In this document: positions 6,945 to 8,228 of the stretch, piece after piece
How the letters are laid out: each line of letters opens with the position of its first letter
Numbering within the stretch: position 1 is the stretch's first letter
NCBI GenBank assembly: GCA_946479225.1
Contig: CAMLFI010000096.1
Coordinates: 1 to 8,228 of the forward strand
Direction of reading: 5' to 3'
DNA: 8,228 nt
From: an uncultured Mucilaginibacter sp.
Lineage (GTDB): Bacteria; Bacteroidota; Bacteroidia; Sphingobacteriales; Sphingobacteriaceae
Notes under the pieces: model-generated
What the model saw: the letters and a program-made list of their open reading frames with translations, nothing else
Databases searched by the model: none
Told to the model about the DNA's origin: nothing
Translations under genes and position numbers: made by a program

Positions 6945-7541
6945 ATGAAAAAAATATCACTCTTAACAATTGGTCTGGCAGTAACGGCGTTACTTGCATT
7001 CAGAGCAGCGAAAACTGAGACTTTCAAAATTGATACTCAAAAAAGTAATATTGAATGGACAGGTAAAAAAGTATTGGGCGAGCACCACGGGGATATAAAA
7101 CTGGCATCAGGCAGTATAATAACCGAGGATAATGTTCCTGCGAAAGGAAGTTTTGCGATTGCCATGAGCACTATAAGCAACAGGGACCTTACGGATGCAG
7201 ATTCAAAAGGCAAATTGTTGGGCCACTTAAAATCTGATGATTTCTTTGGGGTAACCAAATTTCCTGAGGCTCAGTTTGCAATTACTAAAGTTACCAAAAC
7301 AGGCAATGGCAGTATTGTTGTAAACGGTAATCTTACCATTAAAGGGATAACCAACGCTATTTCTTTCCCGGCTACTTATGCAGTTAACGGTAATACATTA
7401 ACCGCTAAGGCTGCCAATGTAAAGGTTGATCGTACTAAACACGATATAAAATACAACTCAAAAAGCATTTTCAGCAGCATTGGCGATAAAGCCATTGATG
7501 ATGAGTTTATTCTTGATATCAGCCTGGTAGCGACAAAATAA
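6945..7541 (+). CDS. YceI-family periplasmic protein
   Basis: The product has 198 residues, slightly more than the usual 180-190. A signal peptide covers about 1-22 (MKK, hydrophobic core, ending near FRAA), so it is exported. The YceI lipocalin-like barrel fills the rest and is recognised from NIEWTGKKV at 35-43, GSFAIAMSTI at 68-77, the strongly conserved LLGHLKSDDFF at 91-101, FPEAQF at 106-111, NLTIKGITNAISFP at 129-142, and DRTKHDIKYNS at 162-172. YceI proteins bind polyisoprenoid or similar long amphiphilic molecules in known structures. Their physiological role is poorly defined, with links to acid, osmotic or oxidative stress in some species. The gene lies 123 bp after the efflux adaptor and has its own promoter-like element, so a shared function with metal export is not implied. 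A strong terminator follows it. Confidence 0.93.
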   Translation: MKKISLLTIGLAVTALLAFRAAKTETFKIDTQKSNIEWTGKKVLGEHHGDIKLASGSIITEDNVPAKGSFAIAMSTISNRDLTDADSKGKLLGHLKSDDFFGVTKFPEAQFAITKVTKTGNGSIVVNGNLTIKGITNAISFPATYAVNGNTLTAKAANVKVDRTKHDIKYNSKSIFSSIGDKAIDDEFILDISLVATK

Positions 7542-7561
7542 TTAATAATACCTATTGAACA

Positions 7562-7600
7562 AAAGAGCCTCCGGATGATATCCGGAGGCTCTTTGTTTTA
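7562..7600. terminator. Probable bidirectional intrinsic terminator between convergent genes
   Basis: Arms 7562-7576 and 7580-7594 form a perfect 15-bp stem with a 3-nt loop (GAT). The core is GC-rich (GAGCCTCCGG) and the outer end is AAA/TTT. On the plus strand the stem runs into TTTGTTTTA. On the minus strand it ends in TTTTGTTC. It lies 20 bp after the stop of the YceI-family gene and 26 bp beyond the stop of the convergent GH31 gene, so it probably ends transcription from both sides. Confidence 0.9.
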
Positions 7601-7620
7601 TGGCTATTCAGTATCGATAG

Positions 7621-8228
7621 TTACATTTTAACACTTAGCTCTTTACCGTTAAAAGTTATTGTTTTGCTGGCGTCGCCCGGCACCAGCTTAATTGTAAATT
7701 TTTGCGGTGATACCGCATTTGCTTTTCCGGTTGTTGTTGCTGCGCGTATGGTTATTTTTCTTTCGGCGTTGTTCCACAATATTACTGTTTGGCTACCTTT
7801 TCCTTTTAAGTAATCCTGGCTTATTCCATCATCGTTGTAAAGGGTATAGTTACCATTAGCGCCGGTAAATATTTTAAGAGTGGTTGGTTCATCAACTTTT
7901 TGCGCGGTATATTGCCTTACAGGGTCCATCGGAATAATGGCACCTGCACGAACATAAATAGGCAAAATGGACAGGTCGACCTTGCGGGTTATGGTTTGCG
8001 CGCCTGCGGTTTTGGTTTCGGTCCACCAATCATACCATTCTCCTTTGGGCAAGTAAACCTGCCGGGATGTAGCGCCTTTCTCATAAACCGGCGCAATTAA
8101 CATGTCGCGGCCCCATAAAAACTGATCTGCAGTGCTCCGGCACTTTTCATCATTAGGGTAATGCATCCACATAGGCCGCATTAAGGGCAAGCCTGTTTTG
8201 TAAGCCTGCCATGCCAGCGTGTAATTAT
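7621..8228 (-). CDS. Glycoside hydrolase family 31 protein, C-terminal fragment (5' part off the right edge)
   Basis: The frame enters at the right edge and ends at a TAA (7623-7621), giving 201 residues; GH31 enzymes are commonly 700-850 residues. The fragment covers the end of the (beta/alpha)8 barrel (AYKTGLPLMRPMW at 8-20; DQFLWGRDMLIAPV from about 33), then the proximal beta-sandwich (VYLPKGEWYDWWT and LPIYVRAGAIIPM, with the family's R-x-G-x-I-I-P motif), then a distal DUF5110-like domain containing YNDDGISQDYLKG. GH31 enzymes are retaining alpha-glycosidases, such as alpha-glucosidases and alpha-xylosidases. The two catalytic Asp residues lie upstream of this fragment and cannot be checked, so the substrate and intactness of the enzyme are unknown. 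It converges on the YceI-family gene across a terminator. Confidence 0.9.
   Translation of the reverse strand, partial: NYTLAWQAYKTGLPLMRPMWMHYPNDEKCRSTADQFLWGRDMLIAPVYEKGATSRQVYLPKGEWYDWWTETKTAGAQTITRKVDLSILPIYVRAGAIIPMDPVRQYTAQKVDEPTTLKIFTGANGNYTLYNDDGISQDYLKGKGSQTVILWNNAERKITIRAATTTGKANAVSPQKFTIKLVPGDASKTITFNGKELSVKM

Noticed and set aside
7900..8100. Plus-strand open frame of 66 residues
   Set aside because: It is antisense to the well-supported GH31 coding sequence.

Overview
The window most likely comes from a Bacteroidota chromosome, probably Sphingobacteriaceae (Mucilaginibacter or Pedobacter-like). The reasons are the moderate, slightly AT-leaning composition, A/T-rich start contexts with no Shine-Dalgarno sequence, one clear Bacteroidota-type -7 promoter element (TATATTTG), and gene families typical of that phylum. 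The genus is inference.

Layout. At the left edge, the minus strand carries the N-terminal 233 residues of an exported SMP-30/gluconolactonase-like protein (1-700). A 140-bp divergent intergenic region follows and holds a perfect 12-bp inverted repeat. Next is a plus-strand heavy-metal efflux operon: a small exported His-containing protein with a TTG start (841-1227), a 1452-residue HME-RND (CzcA/CusA-type) pump fused to a TolC/CzcC-type outer-membrane channel domain (1333-5691), and a lipoprotein membrane-fusion adaptor (5688-6821) whose ATG overlaps the pump's stop. After a 123-bp gap with its own promoter comes a plus-strand YceI-family periplasmic protein (6945-7541). A 15-bp perfect-stem terminator separates it from a convergent minus-strand gene, the C-terminal part of a family 31 glycoside hydrolase (7621-8228, running off the right edge).

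How the genes work together. Pump, adaptor and outer-membrane channel make a complete tripartite efflux system in two reading frames. The channel is joined to the pump's C-terminus through a segment that looks like an intact signal peptide ending in A-N-A before Gln, so the polyprotein may be cut into separate pump and channel after export. The proton-relay residues (D401, D407, E414) are present, and two of the CusA methionine-triad positions appear to be A and E, which favours divalent cations (Co/Zn/Cd/Ni type) over Cu(I)/Ag(I). The small protein upstream probably belongs to the same transcription unit and is the least understood part. The flanking gluconolactonase and GH31 genes are carbohydrate-related and have no evident link to metal efflux. 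No CRISPR array, tRNA, rRNA or insertion sequence was seen.
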